DNA from: Sporolactobacillus sp. Y61
GTDB taxonomy: Bacteria > Bacillota > Bacilli > Bacillales > Sporolactobacillaceae
Direction: 5' to 3'
Length of the DNA stretch: 64,000 nt
NCBI RefSeq assembly: GCF_040529185.1
Contig: NZ_CP159510.1
Coordinates: 1,550,001 to 1,614,000, forward strand
The notes beneath the pieces are model-generated. The model ran no database searches. It was not told where the DNA came from and saw only the letters and a program-made list of their open reading frames with translations. Below, in pieces: positions 9,036 through 17,805 of this stretch (its first letter is position 1; the number at the start of each line of letters is the position of its first letter). The position numbers and the translations under genes were made by a program.

Positions 9036-11264
9036 TTATTTAATCGGGCAGGCGCCGGTTGCACAGTCACTCTGGTCAACTAATTCAAGGTCTTTTTCTG
9101 ACTGATTGCTGTTTAAGGATTGATAGATGGTTTTGACATCACCGGTAATCCCTGACTTGATTTCACGGTATCTGTCCTTACTGATCGGTTCCTTTGGCGC
9201 TTGTGCGAATCCGTGTCCACTGTAAGGCAGCAGCGAGGTGGACTTGCAAGCTTTCCGGTATTGGCGGAGCAGTCCGGCAATCTTTCCGGCTTCATCTTTG
9301 TGGAACGTAATGGTGCAGCTGACCGAGTTATCAGCCCAGTACGTCTGAAGAAAAAGCTGGGTTGCAAACTGTTCGTCAATAGATACATCATTGGCGGAGA
9401 CGAACCGATCATATTCAGCACCGCCGGCTTTGACCGGGAATTCGGCAACCATCGTATTTTCAGAGTAGACGTCTTTTTCAACCTTATAGCCGGCTTTACG
9501 CAGTGCAGGCAGCAGAGGGTCACTGTCCTGGAAACGAATGCGCTGAATCAGATATTTATCGAAACTGAAGTGCATGCCTTCAGAAATCCCGGCGAGCTTG
9601 GAGACCGTTCCGGAAGGTTTGACGGTTGTATGCTTGATAGACGGCCGGCAGCTGAGTTCTTCTGAATAGGCCTGATCAGCAGCGACGGTGGACTGGTAAA
9701 AGGCATCAAAAATTCGGGCGGCTTCTTTGTTAAAGACCGGTTTCCGGTAAGTCTCTCCGGTTTCCGAATCACGGATGTTTCTGAACCCGGTCACCAGACG
9801 TTCACCGAAACGCTTCAGGACCCAATCCTGAATACCACTCATTGATATGCCGATCCGGCGATTCTTCCGGATAATCGCTCTGGAGCAGGCCCAGTCATAG
9901 TGTGAAAAGGTGACGCGTTTTGCATAGCGGACGGCAAGACGAAGCACCTCATCCATTGCCCAGCCCTGGTGTTCTGCAATTTCCGGAAAGACTTCAAACA
10001 GATTGCAGGGTTCTCCGTTACAGAGTGAGATTTCCCCGCACGGATTGGTTCCTTCAGCCTCGCCGTCAATCCCGGGCTGCCGGCCGTCCGCCAGCCGTCC
10101 GTAGTTACGGATCATATCCATATTCACGACGCCCGGCTCGCCATTATCGGCGATGGCACGCGCAACCTTGCTGTAATGGGTGAATTCAGGCGTGACGAGG
10201 ACACTGTTATTGGATGCCCAGCGGTGATCCATTAATTGCTTCTGATCCTGTTTCATGGTGATGAAGTCCTGATCATCCGGATCGCCGAGTGCAATTTCGG
10301 CGCTTCTGCGGACGTTACCGGCGACGACATTTTTACCGATTAAGTTGCAAATATCCGTGCAGTCAACGGAGGTGAGCGGTCTGCCGCTGGCCTGATTCAG
10401 CACCTGGTTGACGGCGCCAAGCATCTCAATAAACGGCACCGGTCCGGCGGCTACCCCACCGAAGCCATGTATTCTTTTCCCTTTTTCACGAATTTTGCTG
10501 ACGTCGATGGCCAGATGACCGCCGTTTTTTATGATCGATGAGAAGTGAGCGTCAATGAGCAGGGCACAGGACTCTACCCAGCCTTCGCGGGTATCCGGTG
10601 TCTGATAAGTCATCACGGCTGAAGGATCGTGATGCTTTTTCCAGTCCTCGGCATCCACGGCCCCGGCCTCAACCGCTGCGGCGTAATCTCCGTTCTTTTT
10701 ACTGATTAAGATATCCAGATCCACCTGGCGATCTGCCGGCGGGATCTGGCTGATGTTTTTCCGGGAAACGGAGAATCCGACACCGCCGCCCTTCATCAGT
10801 TCATCAAAAAGGAAGGAGAAGGGCATCGAAACGGCCGGCTGGTCTTTTTTCAGATAGAAGGGCACGATATGGCTGTCCCCATATGCCTGCGGCCGTATCG
10901 CAATGAACCAGCAGTTATTCAGCGCATCGCCGACCCGCTTCTGGTAGTCTGTACCGGAAATCCACAGGTTACGCCCGGATGGCGTTGAGGCCAGACCGTA
11001 AATCAGTTTAAACAGGTGCTTTGCTTCCTGATTGAGCAGGCGTACGGTATCGGGTGTTGCTGTCCCGTTCTGCAGACGCGGATCGAGATTGATGTTGCCT
11101 TCAACCACACGCTTGACCGTTTCGTCCCATTCTTCAAACCGGTTCAGCCGGTCAATCCAGCGCGCATAGGTCCTTTTATACGTGACCCATCCGAGTTCTC
11201 CCCAGTGCGGATGAACGGTTGATTTTATTTTCCTGATATAGTCGTCAGATAATTTAATGTTCAT
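9036..11264 (-). CDS. nrdJ: Adenosylcobalamin-dependent ribonucleoside-triphosphate reductase (class II, monomeric)
   Basis: A 742-residue enzyme that reduces ribonucleoside triphosphates to deoxyribonucleotides with B12 as radical source. It is colinear with the Lactobacillus leichmannii enzyme (739 residues). NPCGEISLC holds the thiyl cysteine C409 and E411, the redox pair is C118 (LNNCWF) and C420 (GEPCNL), and the C-terminal shuttle pair is C734/C739 in CATGACPIK. The N-terminal half holds GGGVGFSVSR. It is first in a leftward set with the ECF S-component and DUF4430 protein. A minus-strand promoter lies just upstream. Being oxygen-independent, it supports growth with or without air. Confidence 0.97.
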   Translation of the reverse strand: MNIKLSDDYIRKIKSTVHPHWGELGWVTYKRTYARWIDRLNRFEEWDETVKRVVEGNINLDPRLQNGTATPDTVRLLNQEAKHLFKLIYGLASTPSGRNLWISGTDYQKRVGDALNNCWFIAIRPQAYGDSHIVPFYLKKDQPAVSMPFSFLFDELMKGGGVGFSVSRKNISQIPPADRQVDLDILISKKNGDYAAAVEAGAVDAEDWKKHHDPSAVMTYQTPDTREGWVESCALLIDAHFSSIIKNGGHLAIDVSKIREKGKRIHGFGGVAAGPVPFIEMLGAVNQVLNQASGRPLTSVDCTDICNLIGKNVVAGNVRRSAEIALGDPDDQDFITMKQDQKQLMDHRWASNNSVLVTPEFTHYSKVARAIADNGEPGVVNMDMIRNYGRLADGRQPGIDGEAEGTNPCGEISLCNGEPCNLFEVFPEIAEHQGWAMDEVLRLAVRYAKRVTFSHYDWACSRAIIRKNRRIGISMSGIQDWVLKRFGERLVTGFRNIRDSETGETYRKPVFNKEAARIFDAFYQSTVAADQAYSEELSCRPSIKHTTVKPSGTVSKLAGISEGMHFSFDKYLIQRIRFQDSDPLLPALRKAGYKVEKDVYSENTMVAEFPVKAGGAEYDRFVSANDVSIDEQFATQLFLQTYWADNSVSCTITFHKDEAGKIAGLLRQYRKACKSTSLLPYSGHGFAQAPKEPISKDRYREIKSGITGDVKTIYQSLNSNQSEKDLELVDQSDCATGACPIK

Positions 11265-11294
11265 AAACGGATACCTCCAGTAAGTTACCTGATT

Positions 11295-11322
11295 ATAATA
11301 CCATATATTGTGCCGCAGTCAA
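11295..11322 (-). promoter_or_regulatory. Promoter of nrdJ
   Basis: On the minus strand TTGACT, 16 bp, TATTAT, about 30 bp before the nrdJ start; a GGAGG ribosome binding site follows. A TATAAT lies three bases further but gives 19-bp spacing. I looked for a cobalamin riboswitch between here and 11895 and did not recognise a B12 box. Confidence 0.6.
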
Positions 11323-11335
11323 AGGAGTGATCTAT

Positions 11336-11458
11336 ATGTGGTATCACGACGGCCCGGACGAAAAATGGCTCTGCAGCGCAGATTTGGGGGGACAGGCAGC
11401 AGAATCCGTAAGAAGGAATTTTTTTTATGTCATGCAATCTTCAATTTTAACAGATTGA
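11336..11458 (+). CDS. Possible 40-residue peptide of unknown function
   Basis: An ATG follows AAAGGAG at 9-bp spacing and opens 40 codons ending in TGA. The peptide begins MWYHDGPDEKWLC and ends YVMQSSILTD. It is divergent from nrdJ and its ribosome binding site overlaps the nrdJ -35 region. No family is recognised. The good initiation signal is the only support; it may be a remnant. Confidence 0.3.
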   Translation: MWYHDGPDEKWLCSADLGGQAAESVRRNFFYVMQSSILTD

Positions 11459-11895
11459 AGCGGCCGCCTGGAGTCAGAACGGTGTCCATTCTGATCATCC
11501 AGCCGGCGCGTTTGATCATGAAGCAGTCTAATGGAATCAGAACGGTGCGCCCATTCAGATCCGAATTTAAGAAACATGAGTATTTATTTTACTCAGGAGA
11601 GCGGGACCTGCATGCCGAAAAAAACATTCCAGAGCTGCAGCTGACAAAAGGCAGGCAGAAACTGAGCCCCTCTTGAACAGATGACTAAAAATGGAAAAAT
11701 GTTGAATTGGGGAGAGGAGCACGTATCCCGCTTCTAAGCTTTCCGGTTGACCCTTTCCGGCCGGCAGATTGGATGGCCCTTCAGCAGGCAAAAAGACCAG
11801 CCACCCCCAGGTATGCGCTGCATGCGTAAGGGCACGCTGACCGGCACCTGCTTTCGGCGCTGCCTTTTTCGCCTCGTAACTCAGCGAAAACAAAA
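11459..11895. other. Gap with no convincing gene
   Basis: This 437-bp stretch lies between the 3' end of the TRAP permease gene and the nrdJ upstream region. Both strands contain open frames (the minus-strand one continues out of frame from the permease C-terminus), but none has a start signal or recognisable motif. Duplicated short motifs such as CAGAACGGTG occur near 11476 and 11537. I see no RNA family that I can name. Confidence 0.4.
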
Positions 11896-14019
11896 TCATC
11901 CCCCGGCCTGTTCCGTCTGAGGAGCGGAGCGCCTGATCAGATATTGGCCAAGGATAAGGAGAACGAATACCACAGCGCCGGCCAGGCTGATCACGATATT
12001 TGGATGGATGAGCGCGATGCCTCCGCCGACGGAAATGAGGCGCTCGATCCAATACAGCCGGCGGTACCAGTACCCGATCAGACCAACTCCGAGGGCAATC
12101 ATGCCGGCGACCGCTGTAGTCAGGATCCAGGCCAAATACGGATAACTGTCGACATTCATTAAAAGCAGCTGCGGTTCAAGCACGAACATATAAGGAATGA
12201 TGAAGGCAGCGATGGCGAGTTTCGTTGAAATGACGCCCGTCTGCAGTGGCCGACCTCCTGATATCCCGGCAGCCGCAAATGCGGCCAGCGCGACCGGCGG
12301 CGTGATATCTGCGACAATGCCGAAGTAGAAAACAAACATGTGAGCCGGCAGGTCGCTGACGCCAAGCAGGATGATGGCCGGAGCGGCGATTGTCGATGTG
12401 ATAATATAGTTTGCCGTTGTCGGGGAGCCCATGCCAAGGATGATCGACGCGATCATTGTAAAGAAAAGGGTCAGCAGCAGTTTTTCATCCGCAAGGTCGA
12501 TCAGTCCGTTGGCGAGTTTCAGACCGAGGCCGGTTTTCGTGACCACCGCGACGATGATTCCCGCGGCAGCGGTTGCGGACACAACGCTGAGTGCGGTTCG
12601 TGCGCCGTCTGCGAGCGCTTCGAGCGTTTCCTTAAAATTATCGTCGAAAAAGTAGCTGGCGATGACCGTGACGAGGGCGGCGCAAATCAGCGCGGTTCCG
12701 ATTGAAAAACGGCCCGAAACGCTGCTGTAGATCAGATAAAGGACGAAAACAAGACCGAAGATAACGGTATATAAGTGGCGATATCTTTCCTTTCTTAACA
12801 GGCCGACCAGAATACAGGTCAGAATGCCGTAGACGGCCGCGCGCATGATACTGAGCCCCGAACTTAAATAAAAGATCATGGCGACAATCGGGATGAGCAG
12901 GTACAGTTTGCTCAAGACGTCTTTTGCCCTGGGCAATTCTTCTCTGGTCAGTCCCCGTAAACCTGTTCTTTTCGCTTCAAAGTGTGTCATGATCCAGATC
13001 CCGAGAAAATAGAGCAGGGCGGGGATAAGAGCTGCTTTGGCGATGGTCCAGTAATCAATACCAATGAATTCAACCATCAGAAAAGCAGCGGCGCCCATGA
13101 TCGGAGGCATCAGCTGGCCGCCGGTTGACGAAGCCGCTTCGACTGCACCGGAAAAGTTTCTGTTGTAGCCGAGCCGGTTCATCATCGGGATGGTGAAGGC
13201 GCCCGAAGTGACGACGTTGGCGACTGAGCTCCCGCTGACGGTCCCCTGAAGGGCACTGGAGAAAACGGCGACTTTGGCCGGTCCGCCGACCCTTTTTCCG
13301 GCTATCAGCAGCGCCAGATCGTTGAAATAGTTGCCGACGCCGGTTTTGATCAGGAACGAACCAAATAACAGGAAGAGAAAAATGAACGTCGAGGATACGG
13401 CAAGCGGTGTGCCGAGAATGCCCTCGGTCGTAAAAAACATGGATTGAACGAGACTGTCCAGGTTAACGCCGCGGTGAATGAAAAAGCCCGGCATAAACCG
13501 CCCATAATAGGCGTAGGCGAGAAAAGCAACGGCGATTAACGCAAGTGGCAGACCGACCGTCCTTCTTGTCGCTTCAAGAACGAGCAGAACGGCAGCGGCA
13601 CCGACTATGAAGTCTGTTGAGGTGATCTGACCGGCCTGGCTGACAATTTGTGTGTACATCAACGGCCAGTAAGCTCCGACGGCAAATCCGGCAAGCGAAA
13701 AGAGATAATCATACCAGGCGATACGCCGGCTTTTTCGTTTTCGCTTCGATGCCGGGAAGAGTAAAAAAATCAGGCCGAGACCGAACCCAAGATGAATCGA
13801 TCGATGAATCTGGGCCGGAAACTGGTGGACAGTGGCGGTAAACAGCTGGTAAAGGGAAAAAGCAAGAAGAATGAAGAAAAGAATGCCGGCCATCTTTCCG
13901 CCTGACGGCCTGAGGCGGGATTCTTTATCATATTTTTCCAGAAGTGCCTGCTGGTTTTCTGCTGAAGTGCGATTCTTTCGGTCGATTTTGTGGATCAAGT
14001 CAGCTTTCCTCCCCGCCAT
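11896..14019 (-). CDS. TRAP transporter fused permease (DctQM-type, TAXI family)
   Basis: A 707-residue membrane protein combining the small (DctQ-like) and large (DctM-like) TRAP subunits; it drives solute uptake with an ion gradient. After a charged N-terminus there are many helices. The large-subunit part shows GSFLIKTGVGNYFNDLA, GTVSGSSVANVVTSG, GGQLMPPIMGAAAF and GMGSPTTANYIITS, which are hallmark segments. Its start overlaps the 3' end of the DUF1850 gene by 25 bp. The partner binding protein (TAXI lipoprotein) is upstream in the same direction. The substrate is unknown; TAXI systems are associated with organic and amino acids. Confidence 0.93.
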   Translation of the reverse strand: MAGRKADLIHKIDRKNRTSAENQQALLEKYDKESRLRPSGGKMAGILFFILLAFSLYQLFTATVHQFPAQIHRSIHLGFGLGLIFLLFPASKRKRKSRRIAWYDYLFSLAGFAVGAYWPLMYTQIVSQAGQITSTDFIVGAAAVLLVLEATRRTVGLPLALIAVAFLAYAYYGRFMPGFFIHRGVNLDSLVQSMFFTTEGILGTPLAVSSTFIFLFLLFGSFLIKTGVGNYFNDLALLIAGKRVGGPAKVAVFSSALQGTVSGSSVANVVTSGAFTIPMMNRLGYNRNFSGAVEAASSTGGQLMPPIMGAAAFLMVEFIGIDYWTIAKAALIPALLYFLGIWIMTHFEAKRTGLRGLTREELPRAKDVLSKLYLLIPIVAMIFYLSSGLSIMRAAVYGILTCILVGLLRKERYRHLYTVIFGLVFVLYLIYSSVSGRFSIGTALICAALVTVIASYFFDDNFKETLEALADGARTALSVVSATAAAGIIVAVVTKTGLGLKLANGLIDLADEKLLLTLFFTMIASIILGMGSPTTANYIITSTIAAPAIILLGVSDLPAHMFVFYFGIVADITPPVALAAFAAAGISGGRPLQTGVISTKLAIAAFIIPYMFVLEPQLLLMNVDSYPYLAWILTTAVAGMIALGVGLIGYWYRRLYWIERLISVGGGIALIHPNIVISLAGAVVFVLLILGQYLIRRSAPQTEQAGG

Positions 14020-14507
14020 AAGCTCCAGTAACTGATTTTTTTATATGTGATCAGAATATTTTTTCCGGGCCCAAAATTATTTTTTAATGAATAGGTCTTT
14101 CCCTGATAGATCATCCGATGGTTGGCCACGATCGCGCCGATTGTCAGGTTCAGCCCGTGATAGGCCCCCTTCAGATTTTGTATCCTGTACTTTCCGTTTT
14201 TTACCGAAAAGGATTCCCCGTCGCCGGCATTTGCCGGCATGCCGACCGCGGTATCGGAATACGTGAGCTGAAAAGGATAAATTTTGCCTTCTTTCAGCAC
14301 ATATTCTTCACAGACATCGGATAAATGTACGGAATGGGTGAACACAATCTGAAAATGGTCCTTCTCGTCGACCGGAAGACTGGCGAGCAGCCGATGGGTT
14401 TCGGGATCTTCGAAAATGAGGGCGGGACGATTTGGGTAAAACAAAAACATCAGTACAGACCCCGTCATAACGATGACAATGGATATATAGCTTATTCTGC
14501 GCGTCAT
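13995..14507 (-). CDS. DUF1850 domain protein of a TAXI-TRAP operon
   Basis: A 170-residue protein with one N-terminal membrane segment (ISIVIVMTGSVLMFLFYP) and an extracytoplasmic domain, including FTHSVHLSDVCEEYVL and a C-terminal GPGKNILITYK. DUF1850 proteins are regularly encoded between TAXI binding proteins and fused permeases, as here; their role is not defined. The start is the ATG behind GAGGG; the longer open frame upstream adds 28 unlikely residues that would cross the terminator before it. It overlaps the permease start by 25 bp. Confidence 0.75.
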   Translation of the reverse strand: MTRRISYISIVIVMTGSVLMFLFYPNRPALIFEDPETHRLLASLPVDEKDHFQIVFTHSVHLSDVCEEYVLKEGKIYPFQLTYSDTAVGMPANAGDGESFSVKNGKYRIQNLKGAYHGLNLTIGAIVANHRMIYQGKTYSLKNNFGPGKNILITYKKISYWSLWRGGKLT

Positions 14508-14519
14508 TTCATCCCTCTG

Positions 14520-14548
14520 AAAAAAGGCCGGAAACCGAGCTCCCGACC
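14520..14548 (-). terminator. Intra-operon terminator/attenuator after the binding-protein gene
   Basis: On the minus strand GGTCGG, loop of 11 bases, CCGGCC, then six T, placed between the TAXI binding protein and DUF1850. It probably lowers expression of the membrane genes relative to the binding protein. Confidence 0.7.
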
Positions 14549-14613
14549 TGAGTGTGTCATCTGAAAGTGACAGGCTGGCTGCCGTCAGCAAAGGGCGATG
14601 CGGTTAAACCGGG

Positions 14614-15597
14614 TTACTTCTTTATGCCCTTTTCATCAAAATATTTCTTTGCGCCCGGATGCAGCTCGATACCCACACCGTTCAAAGCCGTATCAGCCGA
14701 AATATCTTCTTTTTTCTGATGGCCGATAGCGTCGGTATGCTCAAAGATGGCTTTCGTGATGTTGTAGACGAGATCTTTATCCATTCCTTCCGTTGTCACA
14801 AGCATGGATTGAACGGCAACGGTCTTCACGTCTCCCTTGAGACCATACGTTCCCTTTGGAATTGTGAATTCAGAATAGTAGGGGAGTTCTTCCTTTAATT
14901 CGGCGATTTTGTTTTCATCCAGGCTGACGATAGAGATGTCCGTGCTTGCCGCCAGGCTTTCGACCGCTCCTGTCGGCGTTCCGGCCGTAATGATCGCTGC
15001 ATCGATGGTGCCGTCCTGCATGCCTGAAGTCGATTCGCCGAAGTCGAGATTCTGCGCGTCGATATCATCCATGGACATGCCGTAAAGAGCCAGGATGTCC
15101 TCGGCACTCGCATAGGTTCCCGCTCCAGGGGCACCGACCGACACTTTTTTGCCTGCCAGATCTTCAACCGTCCGGATCCCGCTTTTGGCGGTGGCAACGA
15201 TTTGAATTGTTTCCGGATAGAGGGCGCCGATCGCCCGAATGCTGTCAATCGGCTTTCCCTCAAACATCTGCTTTCCGTCCACTGCGTAGGAAGCGATGTC
15301 CGTCTGCGTGAAGGCAATCAGGTCGTCTTTGCCGTCTTTCAGCTTGTTCATATTTTCTACAGAAGCACCGGTAGACGTCGCTGTAGCCTCGACCTTGTCG
15401 ACATGGGTGTTGATGATTTTCGCAAAACTTCCGCCCAGCGGATAGTAGGTGCCTTCTGTGCCGCCGGTCAGAACACTGATAAAGTCTGTATCGTTGTTAT
15501 CCGAGCCTGAACCGGCTTCCTCGCCGCCGCAGGCACCGAGAACCAGGGCCAGTCCCAGAAAGAGTACGATAGGTAAAAACCGTCGCTTATGCTTCAT
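14614..15597 (-). CDS. TAXI-family TRAP transporter substrate-binding lipoprotein
   Basis: A 327-residue secreted binding protein. The signal peptide MKHKRRFLPIVLFLGLALV leads to the lipobox LGAC with lipidated C23. The mature part has the TAXI pattern SVLTGGTEGTYYPLGG, then VEATATSTGASVENMNKL, GAPGAGTYASAEDIL and TAGTPTGAVESLA. It would capture the substrate outside the membrane and hand it to the fused permease two genes on. GGAGG lies 10 bases before the ATG. The ligand cannot be inferred from sequence. Confidence 0.93.
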   Translation of the reverse strand: MKHKRRFLPIVLFLGLALVLGACGGEEAGSGSDNNDTDFISVLTGGTEGTYYPLGGSFAKIINTHVDKVEATATSTGASVENMNKLKDGKDDLIAFTQTDIASYAVDGKQMFEGKPIDSIRAIGALYPETIQIVATAKSGIRTVEDLAGKKVSVGAPGAGTYASAEDILALYGMSMDDIDAQNLDFGESTSGMQDGTIDAAIITAGTPTGAVESLAASTDISIVSLDENKIAELKEELPYYSEFTIPKGTYGLKGDVKTVAVQSMLVTTEGMDKDLVYNITKAIFEHTDAIGHQKKEDISADTALNGVGIELHPGAKKYFDEKGIKK

Positions 15598-16321
15598 GCA
15601 GATGAATCCCTCCAGCTGTTTTTTTGTGCGCGTATGCGATCAGATGCTGCCCGGTCATACCCACATTTGCACGCTTCCTAAAGAGGCGATCCGCAGGCAT
15701 CCACATCCGGCAATCTCACTGTCCATGCATTGAAAGATTAAGGTTGCGGGAAAAAATCGTCCAGGAATCGCGCTGCCTGCGTGCCAAGGCTTTCGCTGCT
15801 TCCGGCAATCTTTCAACTCTTTTTCTGACAGGGATAAGGATCAATAGAATCCGATCACATCGCCGCCCGAAACCATTTACCCTGCTCTGATGCAAACACC
15901 ATCAGAACACAATTATAATAATTCGCTATATTGTTATAATTAAGATTATAAACCGCTTACTTAAAAAATGGCAAGCGGGAAGACGCGGAAAGCATTCAGC
16001 CATAACCTGTTTCTAATCAAGGGGCGTGTAAAATGCGACCGGTACAGGTCACCCTGGAACAGGCGGTAAAGTGACGGGCCGGGAGATGGCCTCTTTTGGC
16101 GTGTACAGATTCTTCAGCAGGACGCGGCCGAAGACAGGTGCGATGATGGTCGCCCCGTCCGCGCCTGATCAGACGCACTAGAGAGTGATCTGCAGTCTTC
16201 AGCAGATTGTCAGGAATTCCCCCTTATTCTGTGACCGGTCATGGTATAATAACAACTGGACAGAAGCCGCCGGATCATGGCGGCAATCAACAGACGGAAC
16301 TTAGTGGAAGAAGGCACTTCT
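15598..16321. other. Intergenic region with the divergent promoters of the TAXI operon and manA
   Basis: No convincing gene in about 720 bp. The 15905-15955 part is very AT-rich and carries TATAAT-like boxes on both strands, suitable for the leftward TAXI operon; its leader would be about 300 nt. Near manA, TGGTATAAT (16242-16250) is an extended -10. A 13-codon frame with AAGGGG before ATG at 16033 is too short to call. Plus-strand open frames over 15624-15890 lack initiation signals. Confidence 0.45.
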
Positions 16322-17278
16322 ATGGATAAGACACCTCTTTTTTTACAACCTGCCCTTCATGAAAAAATTTGGGGCGGAACAAAACTTCGCGATGTTTTTG
16401 GCTATGACATTCCGAGTGAGACGACGGGCGAGTGCTGGGGCATTTCTGCGCACCCGAACGGACCGGCCGTGATTAAAAACGGACCGCTCGCCGGCCGGAC
16501 ACTCGCTGAAGCGTGGAAGGATCACCGCGAACTTTTTGATCAGTATAAAGGTGACGCTTTCCCGCTCCTGACGAAGATTCTCGATGCCCGGACCGATCTG
16601 TCGGTTCAGGTGCATCCCGATGATGCTTATGCGCAGCAGCATGAGCATGTGCCGTTCGGTAAGACGGAATGCTGGTACGTTATCGACTGTGATGAAGGGT
16701 CAGAGATCGTCTATGGCCATACCGCACCGACGAAGGAGGCCTTTCGTCAGGCCGTGGAGGAGAAAAAATGGGACACGCTGCTCCGGCGCGTGAAGGTCAA
16801 GCCGGGCGACTTTTTCTATGTGCCGAGCGGAACGATTCACGCCATCTGCGGCGGCTGCCTGATCCTTGAGACGCAGCAGAGTTCGGACACGACTTACCGC
16901 GTTTATGATTATGATCGCCCGGGAAAGGACGGAAAGCCGCGTGAACTGCACATCAGGCAGTCCATTGACTGTGCGAACTGTCCCCATGTCGATCCGCAGC
17001 TGACCTATCATGTCCGTCAGAAAGCGCAGGCAAAATTTACCGAACTGCTCCGTGAAAAACTGTTTACGGTATCGCACTGGGACATTCGCGGTCAGTCCGG
17101 GCCGATTAAGAAAAACTGGCCATTCCTTCTGATCAGTGTGCTGGACGGAAACGGCGAACTCATCATTGATGAGACAAAATATACCTTGACAAAAGGCGAT
17201 CATCTGGTGGTCCCATCAACCGTTGAAGCGATATCGTTTGCCGGCAAACTCGACCTGATCGTCTCCAATCCGGTTTGA
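16322..17278 (+). CDS. manA: Mannose-6-phosphate isomerase, class I
   Basis: A 318-residue zinc enzyme interconverting mannose 6-phosphate and fructose 6-phosphate in the cytosol. The cupin motifs are clear: LSVQVHPDDAYAQQHE (zinc ligands), GKTECWYVID, and the downstream GDFFYVPSGTIHAICGG and ETQQSSDTTYRVYDYDR, as in Bacillus ManA/Pmi. The start is the ATG at 16322 behind GGAAGAAGG; an in-frame ATG 15 codons upstream lacks one. A ribokinase-like remnant begins two bases after its stop. No PTS gene is adjacent. Confidence 0.93.
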   Translation: MDKTPLFLQPALHEKIWGGTKLRDVFGYDIPSETTGECWGISAHPNGPAVIKNGPLAGRTLAEAWKDHRELFDQYKGDAFPLLTKILDARTDLSVQVHPDDAYAQQHEHVPFGKTECWYVIDCDEGSEIVYGHTAPTKEAFRQAVEEKKWDTLLRRVKVKPGDFFYVPSGTIHAICGGCLILETQQSSDTTYRVYDYDRPGKDGKPRELHIRQSIDCANCPHVDPQLTYHVRQKAQAKFTELLREKLFTVSHWDIRGQSGPIKKNWPFLLISVLDGNGELIIDETKYTLTKGDHLVVPSTVEAISFAGKLDLIVSNPV

Positions 17279-17279
17279 G

Positions 17280-17747
17280 ATGCGGCGCAGACGGTTCAGG
17301 CATGTGCCGACGATCACGCTTATCGGAAACCCGGCTGTGGAACGGGCAGGCTATCTTGAAGAGAGCGGAACGATGGTGGCACCCGTTTCAGATCCTGCGA
17401 CGGGCAGAACGGGGTCCGTCTCTGTTCTGAGACGTCCTGCCTTCCGGCTGATCCTGGTTCGTGGCGGGGATCGCGGCGCAGATCAGGCGGATATACGTGC
17501 GGCTGAAAAAATAATCGCCAGAAGCAAACTGATTTTACTGATGCATGATGTGACTGTGGGTGCCGTGATGCGCATAGCAGATCTGGCAAAAAAAAATCAG
17601 ATAAAGGTCGTCATTGATCCCGTTCCCTCCATGGCTCTCTCTGAAAAAATACGCAGAGCTATTCAGATGCTCCCGAAAGCGGGAAATTACAGAAAACGGT
17701 CCATCGGGAAAAAGTGGCGCAGAAGGAAACTGAAAACGGTAAAATGA
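17280..17747 (+). pseudogene. Ribokinase (PfkB family) remnant
   Basis: A 155-residue open frame matching only the middle of a PfkB sugar kinase. ITLIGNPAVERAGYLEESG, then DIRAAEKIIARSKLILLMHDV and KKNQIKVVIDPVPS, resemble the central beta-strands and lid region of RbsK. The N-terminal substrate motif and the C-terminal DTVGAGD ATP motif are missing, and the end is a basic tail. It starts immediately after manA and is followed by a hairpin. A decayed kinase is the simplest reading; a shortened protein with a new role cannot be excluded. Confidence 0.55.
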
Positions 17748-17775
17748 AAGCGGACCCCGGAGAGGATCCGCTTTT
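17748..17775. terminator. Bidirectional terminator between convergent genes
   Basis: AAAGCGGA, an 11-base centre, TCCGCTTT. It lies between the manA transcript and the leftward dehydrogenase and can serve both. Confidence 0.65.
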
Positions 17776-17805
17776 ACATATCATATGTTCGCGAAAAAAG
17801 CTGTG

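Noticed and set aside
11265..11895. Cobalamin riboswitch upstream of nrdJ
   Set aside because: I looked for a B12 box and the usual core on the minus strand and did not recognise them.
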